Below, piece after piece: positions 16,803 through 25,985 of a stretch of DNA of 64,000 bases. Where the stretch lies: positions 1 through 64,000 of the forward strand of contig NZ_JARQWR010000010.1 of the NCBI RefSeq assembly GCF_030766725.1, in the 5' to 3' direction. The notes below the pieces were generated by a model. It saw only the letters and a list, made by a program, of their open reading frames with translations. It made no database searches and had not been told where the DNA came from. Source of the DNA: Flavobacterium aerium (GTDB lineage: Bacteria; Bacteroidota; Bacteroidia; Flavobacteriales; Flavobacteriaceae). The stretch's first letter is position 1. Every line of letters begins with the position of its first letter. The position numbers were made by a program, and so were the translations under genes.

Positions 16803-19220
16803 ATGAAAATACTTTTAAAATCATTCATTTTCTTGTTTATAAGCGGGGTTGCTTTTGGACAGGAAAACCTAACGTATCAAAAACCTCCAAAAGAAATCTT
16901 AGAACTTGCCGATGTAAAAAGAGCTCCTTCTGTTTCTATTGATAGCAAAAATGAAAACATGATTTTCTTATACAGTAATATGTATAAAACACTCGCTGAT
17001 CTCTCAGAAGACGAAATGAAATTAGGAGGTTTGCGTATCAATCCAAAAACGAATATTTCTAGTACTGTACGATACATCAACAATATTGAGTACAAAAAAT
17101 TAAAAGACAAAACGGCTAAACAAGCAGCAGGATTACCAACCAGTGCTAAGCTAGCCAATTTAAGTTGGTCACCAGACGAAACTAAATTAGCCTTTACAAA
17201 CACTACAGAAAATGGTGTTGAAGTTTGGATTTTTGATGTTGCTAGCGGTGCAGCAAAAAAAATCACTGATGATACTGCTAATGCAAACATGGGAAATCCA
17301 ATCAGCTGGTTTAAAGATAGTAAATCTTTATTGGTTCGCATGTTACCTGCCCAGAGAGGAACAATCGTAAAAGCAGCCGATGCTATTCCTACTGGACCTA
17401 CTGTAACAGTAAGTGATGGTTCTAAAGCTCAAAATAGAACTTATCAAGATTTATTGAAAAATAAAAATGACGAAAATAACTTTGAAGTATTAACTACTTC
17501 TGAATTATATAAAGTTTCTCTGGATGGTAAAAAAACATTATGGAAAGAGAAAGCAATGTACTCTGGAGAAGAGTTTTCTGCTGATGGAAATTATATATTG
17601 ATTGAAACAATTCATAAACCATTTTCATACATTGTAACTTTAGATCGTTTCCCTACTACAACGAACATCTATGATGCTAATGGAAAACTAATTCAACTTT
17701 TCTATGAAAAACCGCTTATTGAAGACCTTCCTAAAGGTTTTATGGCAACAGAAAAAGGGAGAAGAAATATCTCTTGGAGAGCAGATAAGGCTGCTACATT
17801 AGTATGGGCAGAGGCCTTAGACAATGGTGATCCTGCTGTTGAAGTACCATTTAGAGATCAAGTTTACACTTTGGATGCGCCATTTACTGGAACACCAAAA
17901 CAATTAGTAAAAACAATCAATCGTTATGCTGGAATCACTTGGGGTGATGACAACATTGCTTTATTAAATGATAGTTGGTGGAACACACGAAATACCAAAA
18001 CATACATCTTTAATCCTTCTAATGCTTCAAAAGCTCCAGAAGTACTTTTTGATCGTAATTACCAAGATCAATATAGTGACCCTGGTTCTTTCAAAACGAA
18101 AAGAAATCAATGGGGACGTAATGTTTTAAACTTAGATAATGACAATGCTTACCTTGTAGGAGCTGGATTTACCGATAAAGGACAGTTCCCTTTTATTGAC
18201 CAAATCAATCTTAAAACAAAAAAGAAAACTCGTTTATATCAATCGGCTTATACAGACAAAAAAGAGAGTATTATCTCTATAATGGATGAGAAAAAAGGTG
18301 AAGTATTAGTGAAATTGGAATCTAAAAATGAATATCCAAACTACTACGTTCGCAATCTTAAAAAACGAATCGCTCCTATTGCTATAACAAGCTTTGAGAA
18401 TCCATTCAAAAAAATCGAAAATGTAACAAAAGAAGTAATTACATATAAGAGAGCAGATGGTTTAGAATTAACAGGGACATTATATTTACCTGCTGGTTAC
18501 GACAAAAAGAAAAAAGAAAAATTACCTATGATTATGTGGGCTTATCCTACAGAATACAAGGATAAAAATAGTGCTGGTCAAAATACTTCTAATCCAAATG
18601 AGTTTACTTTCCCTTATTATGGTTCACCTATATATTGGGTAACTCGTGGTTATGCTATTTTAGACGATGCTGCTTTCCCAATTGTTGGTGAAGGTAAAGC
18701 TGAGCCGAATGATACTTTTATGGAACAATTAGTTGCTGATGCAAAAGCAGCGATTGATGCCGTCGATAAATTAGGTTATATCGACAGAAAACGTGTTGCT
18801 GTAGGTGGTCACTCTTATGGGGCTTTTATGACTGCAAACTTATTAACGCATTCCGATTTGTTTGCTGCTGGGATAGCTCGTAGTGGGGCTTACAACAGAA
18901 CGTTAACACCTTTTGGCTTCCAAAGTGAGGAAAGAAATTACTGGGAAGCTCCAGAAATTTATAACACTATGTCTCCATTCATGCATGCTGACAAAATGAA
19001 AACACCTTTATTATTAATTCATGGTGAAGCGGATAATAACTCCGGTACTTTCCCAATGCAAAGTGAGCGTTATTTTAATGCTTTAAAAGGTTTTGGTGCA
19101 CCAACACGTTTAGTGTTATTGCCAAAAGAAAGTCATGGATATGCAGCTATTGAATCTATTTTACACCTATTATGGGAGCAGGATCAGTGGTTAGAAAAAT
19201 ATGTGAAAAACAAGAAATAA
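16803..19220 (+). CDS. S9 family serine peptidase (glutamyl endopeptidase-like, S9D type)
   Basis: 805 residues. Signal peptide MKILLKSFIFLFISGVAFGQ, so it acts in the periplasm or beyond. The N-terminal two thirds is the beta-propeller-like region with WD-type strands (LSWSPDETKLAFTN); the C-terminal alpha/beta-hydrolase domain has S671 in GGHSYGAFMT, D744 in HGEADNNSG and H778 in KESHGYAA. The surrounding text GIARSGAYNRTLTPFGFQ and SGTFPMQSERYF matches what I know of the S9D glutamyl endopeptidases of plastids and bacteria. Monocistronic between a divergent spacer and a strong terminator. Confidence 0.92.
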   Translation: MKILLKSFIFLFISGVAFGQENLTYQKPPKEILELADVKRAPSVSIDSKNENMIFLYSNMYKTLADLSEDEMKLGGLRINPKTNISSTVRYINNIEYKKLKDKTAKQAAGLPTSAKLANLSWSPDETKLAFTNTTENGVEVWIFDVASGAAKKITDDTANANMGNPISWFKDSKSLLVRMLPAQRGTIVKAADAIPTGPTVTVSDGSKAQNRTYQDLLKNKNDENNFEVLTTSELYKVSLDGKKTLWKEKAMYSGEEFSADGNYILIETIHKPFSYIVTLDRFPTTTNIYDANGKLIQLFYEKPLIEDLPKGFMATEKGRRNISWRADKAATLVWAEALDNGDPAVEVPFRDQVYTLDAPFTGTPKQLVKTINRYAGITWGDDNIALLNDSWWNTRNTKTYIFNPSNASKAPEVLFDRNYQDQYSDPGSFKTKRNQWGRNVLNLDNDNAYLVGAGFTDKGQFPFIDQINLKTKKKTRLYQSAYTDKKESIISIMDEKKGEVLVKLESKNEYPNYYVRNLKKRIAPIAITSFENPFKKIENVTKEVITYKRADGLELTGTLYLPAGYDKKKKEKLPMIMWAYPTEYKDKNSAGQNTSNPNEFTFPYYGSPIYWVTRGYAILDDAAFPIVGEGKAEPNDTFMEQLVADAKAAIDAVDKLGYIDRKRVAVGGHSYGAFMTANLLTHSDLFAAGIARSGAYNRTLTPFGFQSEERNYWEAPEIYNTMSPFMHADKMKTPLLLIHGEADNNSGTFPMQSERYFNALKGFGAPTRLVLLPKESHGYAAIESILHLLWEQDQWLEKYVKNKK

Positions 19221-19240
19221 TAATTCAATTTATTACATAA

Positions 19241-19276
19241 AAAAACGGTCGTCTAAAATACTAGACGACCGTTTTT
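19241..19276. terminator. Bidirectional terminator
   Basis: 15-bp stem AAAAACGGTCGTCTA / TAGACGACCGTTTTT with a 6-base loop, between convergent S9 peptidase and mdaB-like genes. Confidence 0.93.
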
Positions 19277-19296
19277 GCGTATAATCAAACACCATA

Positions 19297-19911
19297 TTAG
19301 GAAACTGCTACTACTGTTTCCTTTACAAATACTTCATTTAAATGAGCATTATACTCTGTTAATGCTGTATCAATATTTAGATTTTTCTCTACATCATGGA
19401 AATGAAAACTTTTTAATGGAGTCATTCCAGTAAATGCGTTCATTCTATGAAAACCAAACATTACTCCTTCATCTACACTCTTTTCATTAAAAAATTCTCC
19501 CGGAATTGTAAATGCTTCTTTCGGTGCATTCCAACTTGTTGTTAACATATATTCTCTCCCATGCAACATCCCTCCCGTCCCGTAATTGCGCGTCGGATTG
19601 CTCGAAGAACGTCCATCACTTTTATATATTCCAGAATCATGTCCTTCAGTAAAAACATTATCAATGTATTTTTTAAAATCGAATGGTAGGCCAAACCACC
19701 ATATGGCTGTGTGATAAATCACTACATCTGCCCATACATACTTTGCTACTTCCTCTTTCAAATCATAACCCTCTTTAATATTCGTTACCTTTACTTCAAA
19801 ATCTTCTTTTGCCGTAAAAAAACCATTCGTAACATTCGTAAGGGTTGTATTAAAAGCACCTCCAGAGTGCATAAAGTCTTGACTAGCATTAATTACAAAT
19901 ATCTTTTTCAT
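19297..19911 (-). CDS. mdaB: NAD(P)H:quinone oxidoreductase, MdaB-like flavoprotein
   Basis: 204 residues, flavodoxin_2 fold. Matches E. coli MdaB along its length: MKKIFVINASQDFMHSGGAFN at the FMN/FAD-binding loop, WADVVIYHTAIWWFGLPF, KKYIDNVFTEG, NYGTGGMLHGREYML, SWNAPKEAF and the late FHRMNAFTGM. The family performs two-electron reduction of quinones with NAD(P)H and protects against redox-cycling compounds. Single gene with its own promoter upstream. Confidence 0.88.
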   Translation of the reverse strand: MKKIFVINASQDFMHSGGAFNTTLTNVTNGFFTAKEDFEVKVTNIKEGYDLKEEVAKYVWADVVIYHTAIWWFGLPFDFKKYIDNVFTEGHDSGIYKSDGRSSSNPTRNYGTGGMLHGREYMLTTSWNAPKEAFTIPGEFFNEKSVDEGVMFGFHRMNAFTGMTPLKSFHFHDVEKNLNIDTALTEYNAHLNEVFVKETVVAVS

Positions 19912-19942
19912 AGTATAATCTTCTATATTGAATTGTACACTA

Positions 19943-19950
19943 CAAAGGTA
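19943..19950 (-). promoter_or_regulatory. Promoter -7 box of the mdaB-like gene
   Basis: Minus-strand TACCTTTG, 32 bases before the start codon. Confidence 0.6.
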
Positions 19951-20232
19951 TGATGCAAATATGTATTATAAAAATAACTAAACTAATACATATCTATCAT
20001 AATTATAATGTTATTATACTGCCATAATCTCAAAAAGTCATTGCAACTGTCTTTCCATTTTTTGTTAAAAACGAAACCGCTTTATTCTGCATCAAAAACA
20101 ATGTTGTACTTTTAAAGCCCTTTGATTAAAGTTTTCATAAAAAACTTCATTGTTGCCAATCTGATAAAAGATGGTACAATTTCTGAGAAAAGAATAACAT
20201 AACTCAAAACAATATACCCCAACACAAGAATC

Positions 20233-20700
20233 ATGAAAAAGGTAATATTCCCCATTTTGGTTACAGTAATGACATTAACGTATAGTGTATCCAATGCTCA
20301 AACTGTAAAAACAAATACAAAAAGCACTTCAAAAACACCCGTAACGACAACAACTAATTCTGTACCTGTAATTCAGCCAGAAGAAGTCTATAATTATGCA
20401 AAAGTAGAAGTTCGCCCATCCTACCCAGGTGGATTAGAAGCTTTTTACAAAAATATTCAAGGGTCAATTGTTTACCCTAAACAAGCCGTAGAAAGTAATT
20501 TAAGCGGTACTGTTGTTGTAAAATTTATCATTGAAAAAGATGGAACTATTACCAATGCAAAAATTATAACGTCCATCGGTGGTGGTTGCGATGAAGAGGC
20601 TTTGAAAGTTATTCAAAAAAGCCCCAAATGGAATCCTGGTTCCATCAAAGGAAAACCTGTACGTGTACAACACATGCTCCCTATAAAATTTGGGAGATAG
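20233..20700 (+). CDS. Small energy transducer TonB-family protein
   Basis: 155 residues. A hydrophobic N-terminus (MKKVIFPILVTVMTLTYSVSNAQ) reads as a signal peptide rather than the usual TonB anchor; a Thr/Lys/Asn-rich linker follows; residues ~75-155 are a TonB C-terminal domain (YPKQAVESNLSGTVVVKFII, GCDEEALKVIQKSPKWNPG, PVRVQHMLPIKF). Full TonB proteins couple inner-membrane proton motive force to outer-membrane receptors; this short form lacks the Pro-rich spacer and perhaps the anchor, so it may be a periplasmic TonB_C-domain protein instead. Flanked by its own terminator. Confidence 0.82.
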   Translation: MKKVIFPILVTVMTLTYSVSNAQTVKTNTKSTSKTPVTTTTNSVPVIQPEEVYNYAKVEVRPSYPGGLEAFYKNIQGSIVYPKQAVESNLSGTVVVKFIIEKDGTITNAKIITSIGGGCDEEALKVIQKSPKWNPGSIKGKPVRVQHMLPIKFGR

Positions 20701-20718
20701 TATAATGTATTATGAAAT

Positions 20719-20750
20719 AAAAAAGGGCTTATCGTAATAAGCCCTTTTTT
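20719..20750. terminator. Bidirectional terminator
   Basis: AAAAAAGGGCTTAT / ATAAGCCCTTTTTT with a 4-base loop, between the convergent tonB-like and aspA genes. Confidence 0.92.
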
Positions 20751-20766
20751 ATTTTTATCTGTTCAA

Positions 20767-22179
20767 TTATGAATTAATGAACTGTGGATTTATCATATTT
20801 TCTAAAGAATATATTTCATCCCATTTCGTTTGAGAAATCAACTTTCCTTCTTCTACGACAATCTGATGTACCGATTTTCCTGTTTTTAATGCTTCTTTTG
20901 CAATAGCTGAACATTTTTCATATCCTAAAATTGGATTTAACGACGTGACAATTCCAATACTGTTCATCACTAAATTCCTGCATACTTCTTCATTTGCTGT
21001 AATGCCATTAATACATTTAGATTCTAACGTATAACAGGCATTTTCCATATAGGACAACATACTGAACAAACTGTAAGCAATAACAGGCTCCATTACATTC
21101 AATTGCAATTGTCCAGCTTCTGCTGCCATTGAGATGGTTACATCGGCTCCAATTACGTAATACGCCGTTTGATTGACCACTTCTGGAATTACAGGATTTA
21201 CTTTTCCAGGCATAATAGAGGATCCTGGTTGTAATGCCGGTAAATTAATCTCATTAATTCCTGTTCTTGGTCCAGATGATAGTAATCGTAAATCATTGCA
21301 TATTTTAGAAATTTTAATTGCCGATCTTTTTAAAGTTCCTGAAATCTGAACATAAGCTCCTGTGTCTGAAGTTGCTTCAATTAGATCTTCTGCAAGAAAC
21401 AACGGCAAGCCTGTAATGTCTTTTAAATATTCTGTTACAATTTCCGGATATCCTTGTGGCGCATTAATACGGGTACCAATAGCAGTTGCTCCCATATTAA
21501 TTTCTGTAATCAAGGCTTGCGCTTCTTTTAAACGTTGAATATCTTCTTTTATACTGGTTGCAAATCCTTTAAATTCTGCCCCTAAAGTCATTGGTACTGC
21601 ATCTTGCAATTGCGTTCTACCCATCTTTATAACATGTGCAAATTCATCTCCTTTTCTAAGGAATGATTCTCGCAATACTTCCAATGCTTTAATAAAAAGG
21701 GTCATTTTATTATACAATGCAATTCTAAAAGCAGTAGGATAAGCATCATTTGTACTCTGTGAGCAATTCACATGGTTATTTGGATGTAAGAAATCATATT
21801 CTCCTTTCTTTTTACCCATATGCTCCAGTCCAATATTTGCAATTACTTCATTGGCATTCATGTTTACTGAAGTTCCTGCTCCTCCTTGAATCATATCGGT
21901 AACAAACTGATCTAAATAATTCCCTGCAATCAATTGATCACTAGCAAATGCAATGGCATCGGTTACTTCACGGTCTAAAACACCACATTCTAAATTAGCC
22001 AATGCAGCTGCTTTTTTCACATAGCCTAATGCCTGAATCATCAAAGGTTCTTTATTGATTGGAATTCCTGTTATATGAAAATTCTCAATTGCTCTGAGAG
22101 TCTGGATACCATAAAACAAATCATTAGAAAGTTCTTTTTCTCCTAAAAAATCATGTTCTATTCTTGAATTCTGTGCCAT
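20767..22179 (-). CDS. aspA: Aspartate ammonia-lyase
   Basis: 470 residues. Reversible deamination of L-aspartate to fumarate and ammonia in the cytosol. The fumarase/aspartase superfamily signature GSSIMPGKVNP lies at about 316-326; other conserved blocks are AGTSVNMNANEVIANIG, NHVNCSQSTNDAYPTA and GRTQLQDAVPMTLG. The Asn-rich TSVNMNANE form and the length favour aspartase over class II fumarase. Single gene; a 320-base spacer precedes it. Confidence 0.94.
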   Translation of the reverse strand: MAQNSRIEHDFLGEKELSNDLFYGIQTLRAIENFHITGIPINKEPLMIQALGYVKKAAALANLECGVLDREVTDAIAFASDQLIAGNYLDQFVTDMIQGGAGTSVNMNANEVIANIGLEHMGKKKGEYDFLHPNNHVNCSQSTNDAYPTAFRIALYNKMTLFIKALEVLRESFLRKGDEFAHVIKMGRTQLQDAVPMTLGAEFKGFATSIKEDIQRLKEAQALITEINMGATAIGTRINAPQGYPEIVTEYLKDITGLPLFLAEDLIEATSDTGAYVQISGTLKRSAIKISKICNDLRLLSSGPRTGINEINLPALQPGSSIMPGKVNPVIPEVVNQTAYYVIGADVTISMAAEAGQLQLNVMEPVIAYSLFSMLSYMENACYTLESKCINGITANEEVCRNLVMNSIGIVTSLNPILGYEKCSAIAKEALKTGKSVHQIVVEEGKLISQTKWDEIYSLENMINPQFINS

Positions 22180-22499
22180 AATAAAAGGGTATTAAAAATT
22201 CTTCTGTCTAAAGATCAAAAGGATTTTATGAATTAAATTATTGTTCTTGTTTTTTATTTTTATAGTATTAAAAGTAGATGTCATTGCATTATTTTCCAGC
22301 TTAAAACTAAATAGCAAAAACTCACACTAGAGCGCTACAGTTCTAAGATAAAGCAATGATTTTATCTCTAATAAAGGTAAGGAATTTTAATTGCCTAGTA
22401 CTTATTTTAGTAGTATTTTTTCCGCTTTTATACCCTAAATAGACCGTTGATTTAACCTACTAGTAGGTTGGGAATTATAACTATTAAAACTGCTATTTT
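22180..22499. other. 320-base intergenic region with a palindrome
   Basis: Spacer between aspA (start) and the end of the ABC ATPase gene, both minus strand. No ORF. No convincing TANNTTTG box for aspA was found. The only structured element is the 16-bp palindrome at 22454-22469. Confidence 0.5.
22454..22469. repeat. 16-bp perfect palindrome
   Basis: AACCTACTAGTAGGTT is fully self-complementary. It is 285 bases upstream of aspA and 31 bases after the ABC ATPase gene; it could be a dimeric regulator site or a short 3' hairpin. Confidence 0.55.
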
Positions 22500-23477
22500 T
22501 TAATTGTAGTTTATTCGTTCCAAGATTAAATCAGGGTCTACGGCAATGGCAAATATTTCATTAATTGGTAACGAAACTGGATGTTCAAAAAATACTACCT
22601 GATTTTCAAAAAAAGCTTTTATAAGAAATAAATCTCCTTTAAAATAAGTGTTTTTTATAATCACATTCAAATATCCTTCCTTATGCACAAATAATTCGTG
22701 TGGATATAAAAGGACTTTCTTTTGTTCGTTTTCAAAAGGCATCAGTTTGGAAACTTGTATTTCGTTCACTTCACCAAACAGCGAGGCAACATACTTATTT
22801 TTAGGATACAAGTACATATGTGCTGGATGGTCTTTTGTCACTACTGCTCCTTTTTGCATTACGATTGTTTCATCTGCAAAAGAAAGTGCATCTACACTAT
22901 CATGGGTAGCAACAATACAGATAATATTTTTACTTTTTAAATAAGCAAAAAGGTTACGGCGTAAAGCATTTTTGCGGAAGCTATCAATATGGCTGAAAGG
23001 CTCATCCAATAATAAAATTTCGGGTTCGTTAGCCAATACTTTTGCTAAGGCTACTCTTTGTTGTTGTCCACCACTTAAATACTTCGCTTTCGTTTTTGCA
23101 AAAGCAGTCATTTCGACCATATCCAAAAGTTCGTATACTCTTTGTTTTTTTTCTTCTGGACGAATATTAGACAAGTATTTACCAACATTTTCTTCTACAG
23201 TAATATACGGCATCAAATCGAAATCTTGCGCTAAATATTTAATGAATGACGCACCCGGAACGAGATGGTATTTTGGACCTAAAATCTTTTCTCCATCCCA
23301 AGTTATCTCTCCCTGATTTAAATCGTATAGCCCATATATTAATTTCAATAGTGTGCTTTTGCCACAACCACTTTCACCAATAACTGCTATATTTTGACCT
23401 TTTTCAACTGAAAAACTAATATCGTGTATAACCGTTTTCTCATCATAAGCAAACGATATATTCTTAATTTCTAACAT
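22500..23477 (-). CDS. ABC transporter ATP-binding protein
   Basis: 325 residues from MLEIKNISFAYDEKTV; an in-frame ATG at 23534 was rejected because the -7 box at 23532-23539 sits on it. Walker A GESGCGKST (about 34-42), Q-loop in LAQDFDLMPY, signature LSGGQQQRVALAKVLA, Walker B EILLLDEPFSHID and H-loop VATHD are all present. After the nucleotide-binding domain (~1-225) comes a ~100-residue C-terminal extension rich in beta-strand-like sequence (NVIIKNTYFKGDLFLIKAFF), which recalls the TOBE regulatory domain of polyamine/iron/molybdate-type importers. No permease or binding protein adjoins it, so the transported substrate is unknown. Confidence 0.9.
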   Translation of the reverse strand: MLEIKNISFAYDEKTVIHDISFSVEKGQNIAVIGESGCGKSTLLKLIYGLYDLNQGEITWDGEKILGPKYHLVPGASFIKYLAQDFDLMPYITVEENVGKYLSNIRPEEKKQRVYELLDMVEMTAFAKTKAKYLSGGQQQRVALAKVLANEPEILLLDEPFSHIDSFRKNALRRNLFAYLKSKNIICIVATHDSVDALSFADETIVMQKGAVVTKDHPAHMYLYPKNKYVASLFGEVNEIQVSKLMPFENEQKKVLLYPHELFVHKEGYLNVIIKNTYFKGDLFLIKAFFENQVVFFEHPVSLPINEIFAIAVDPDLILERINYN

Positions 23478-23531
23478 TCTTTTGTAGTGTACTAAACGAT
23501 GGAGCGAGGCTCTTATTATTTTTATTCGATG

Positions 23532-23563
23532 CAAAGATACTCGCTTACTTTATGGTGGTCAAA
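23532..23563 (-). promoter_or_regulatory. Promoter of the ABC ATPase gene
   Basis: Minus-strand TTTG (23560-23563), 20-base spacer, TATCTTTG (23532-23539): a full match to the Bacteroidota consensus. Confidence 0.85.
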
Positions 23564-23664
23564 TAAAAACTGTTATAAAAAATAAGAGCGTACTTCCTTA
23601 TACAGAAAATACACTCTTATCGACTTAACCAATAAACAAAACCATTCTTAATCTAACCTTCCCT

Positions 23665-24975
23665 TTATGAAATAAACCTATTAAATTCTTCTGTGTTAAT
23701 TCTCGCTTTTAAATCATGTAACAAATTGTACAATCCAAAAAACGTTCTGTTAATATATAAAAAATGTTTAGAACCTCTATTTCCATTCATTTTCTTTAAT
23801 TGCGTATCCTTCGCAAATTCTTCTCCTAATGTAGCAATTTTTCCGAAGAAAACATCATCTGAGAAGTCAAAATATTTACCATGGAATGGTTTTGTGAACA
23901 AACTCAGTAATTGATGGAACAACATGGAGAAATAAACTACCTCTTCTTCTGTATCATCGGTACGCAAAATCTCTAATTCATACAATTTAGCTTTGAACAA
24001 AACTGGATCGTTGATTACCTCAACTTTCGCTAATTCAAAGTACGGAATATAAAATTCTTCTGGCACATGTTTAATGCATCCAAAATCTATTGCAATTAGA
24101 TTACTGTCTTGATCTACCAAGAAATTCCCTGGATGTGGGTCTGCATGGATTTGTTTTAAATAATGCATTTGATACATATAAAAATCCCACAGTGCTTGTC
24201 CTAATTGATCTCCTTTGGCCTGGTCTTTATTGTATGCCGTAAACTCTGACAGGTGTTCTCCATCCATCCAATCCATTGTGATTATCTTCTTAGAAGATAA
24301 TTCCGGATAATATTTTGGGAATCGCAAATGGTCTATTTTGCTACAGGACTCCGCAATAAAGGTACCTTGTGCTAATTCTAATTCGTAATCGGTTTCTTCT
24401 AATAGTTTATGTTCTACTTCTTTGAAATATTTCTCTGAATCTTTCCCTTGTAAATTGAACATTTTTATAGCAAATGGTTTTACAATAGCCAAATCTGAAC
24501 TAATGCTTTCTGCTACTCCAGGATATTGGATTTTCACTGCCAAATCTTTTCCGTCTTTATTTGCCTTATGTACTTGTCCAATGCTGGCTGCATTAACAGA
24601 ATCTGGAGTGAATGAATCGTATATTGCTTCTGGATATTTACCTAAATATTTCTTGAATGTCTTCCTAACTAATGGTGCCGATAATGGCGGAACTGAGAAT
24701 TGTGCTAATGAAAACTTTTCGACATAGGCTCTTGGCATAATGCTCTTTTCCATACTCAGCATTTGAGCTACTTTCAAGGCACTGCCTTTTAAGTTTTTCA
24801 AGCCATCATAAATATCTTCTGCATTGTTTTCATTAAGCTTGTCTCTGTTTAAACTAGGATTTACAATCTTCTCTCCATAATAGGCAATGTAATTACCTCC
24901 TACTTTCAAACCTGTTTTAACTAATTGACTTGCTCGTTCTATTTTATTTGTTGGTATTTTATCTAATGTTTTCAT
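23665..24975 (-). CDS. ABC1/AarF/UbiB-family atypical kinase
   Basis: 436 residues from MKTLDKIPTNKIERASQL; the longer frame to 25056 adds sequence unlike the family. Protein-kinase-like fold of the COQ8/UbiB group: the family KxGQ helix appears as LKGSALKVAQMLSME, the Ala-rich loop as NAASIGQVHKA, the catalytic Lys as LAVKIQYPG, the metal/catalytic segments as QIHADPHPGNFLVD and LIAIDFGCIKHV. Unlike UbiB it lacks C-terminal membrane helices. In other bacteria the family supports quinone or lipid metabolism, but the substrate of this soluble subgroup is not known. The TetR gene lies 193 bases upstream on the same strand. Confidence 0.9.
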   Translation of the reverse strand: MKTLDKIPTNKIERASQLVKTGLKVGGNYIAYYGEKIVNPSLNRDKLNENNAEDIYDGLKNLKGSALKVAQMLSMEKSIMPRAYVEKFSLAQFSVPPLSAPLVRKTFKKYLGKYPEAIYDSFTPDSVNAASIGQVHKANKDGKDLAVKIQYPGVAESISSDLAIVKPFAIKMFNLQGKDSEKYFKEVEHKLLEETDYELELAQGTFIAESCSKIDHLRFPKYYPELSSKKIITMDWMDGEHLSEFTAYNKDQAKGDQLGQALWDFYMYQMHYLKQIHADPHPGNFLVDQDSNLIAIDFGCIKHVPEEFYIPYFELAKVEVINDPVLFKAKLYELEILRTDDTEEEVVYFSMLFHQLLSLFTKPFHGKYFDFSDDVFFGKIATLGEEFAKDTQLKKMNGNRGSKHFLYINRTFFGLYNLLHDLKARINTEEFNRFIS

Positions 24976-25168
24976 GTTCTTTTGGCTGCTAAAGCACAAC
25001 TTTTTGAAACGTCCGAAATAATAGGATAGCCAACAAATTTCAATTTCATTTATCAACCTAACTTACTAATAATCAAAAAGAATGCCATTCTAATTCAATC
25101 TGTAATAAATACTTTTTCTTGTTTTTATTACCCTCTATTCTTTTATTCTAAACCTCTTTATTCCTCCG

Positions 25169-25837
25169 TTATACTGCTCTTTCTTTCCAAAGAAATTTCC
25201 CTAAATCTAATAAACTTTCTAAGGGTGTCGTATCCATTAAATCAAAACTTGCTTTCACTGATTTTTCAATCACGATATCTGTTTTTTCAAATCCTTTTGA
25301 AGTGTCATCAATCCAAAATTTCAAGATGAATAAGAACTGTACCCAAGCTCCTTCTGCAAATACGGGTTTTGTGATTTTCTGTAATTTCTCGTTGCCTTCT
25401 TTTGCACTGGATTCAATTATACTTACGATGAATTCCTTAAAATGGTTTCGTAATTCTTTCAGTTGTTTCAAATTTTTTAACCCTTGTTTATTATCTTTTA
25501 GGGTAAACCACACATAACTCCTGTTTAAAGTCAGTAGTTCAAATATTGTGAAATAGAGAGTCAGCAATTTATTCCGATCTGAATACCCTGGATAGGCTTC
25601 ATCTTTGTCAATAATTGCAATTGTATTCTCAAAAAACTTAATCCAAATGGTTTGTTTCAGCGCCTCAATTGAAGTGAAAGAAATATAGAAATCTCCTTCT
25701 TCTATTCCATTCTCTTTACAGAACACATATACATTGAGCGGTTCAGTATTGTGAACTAAAACTTGCTCCATGTAAATCGAAATAATTTGATCTTCATCCA
25801 TTAATTTCTTCTTTCCAGCTCTTTTGGTAGTCGCCAT
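25169..25837 (-). CDS. TetR-family transcriptional regulator
   Basis: 222 residues. Basic N-terminus MATTKRAGKKKLMDEDQI followed by an atypical TetR DNA-binding three-helix unit (IISIYMEQVL...PLNVYVFCKENGIEEGDFYISFTSIEALKQTIW), then an all-helical ligand/dimer domain. The order TetR gene then AarF-family kinase on one strand is one I recall in flavobacteria, so it may control the kinase gene. A near-consensus TATCTTTA lies about 30 bases before its start. Ligand unknown. Confidence 0.8.
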   Translation of the reverse strand: MATTKRAGKKKLMDEDQIISIYMEQVLVHNTEPLNVYVFCKENGIEEGDFYISFTSIEALKQTIWIKFFENTIAIIDKDEAYPGYSDRNKLLTLYFTIFELLTLNRSYVWFTLKDNKQGLKNLKQLKELRNHFKEFIVSIIESSAKEGNEKLQKITKPVFAEGAWVQFLFILKFWIDDTSKGFEKTDIVIEKSVKASFDLMDTTPLESLLDLGKFLWKERAV

Positions 25838-25930
25838 AATACACTTTATTTTAAATCGTTACGTAAAGATACAAAATAGTTAATCAGCAATTCTAAACCC
25901 AGAACTAAAGGTTTTGTTAAATATTTTTCA

Positions 25931-25967
25931 ATAAAAAAAGGCTATTCCTTTACGAAATAGCCTTTTT
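25931..25967 (-). terminator. Terminator after the OmpA-like gene
   Basis: Stem AAAAAGGCTATT / AATAGCCTTTTT with a 9-base loop, 19 bases after the ompA-like stop on the minus strand. Confidence 0.85.
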
Positions 25968-25985
25968 ATTACAATATTTTGTTTC

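Noticed and set aside
20112..20294. 60-codon minus-strand frame over the TonB-like gene start
   Set aside because: Antisense shadow of the signal-peptide region with no family resemblance or promoter.
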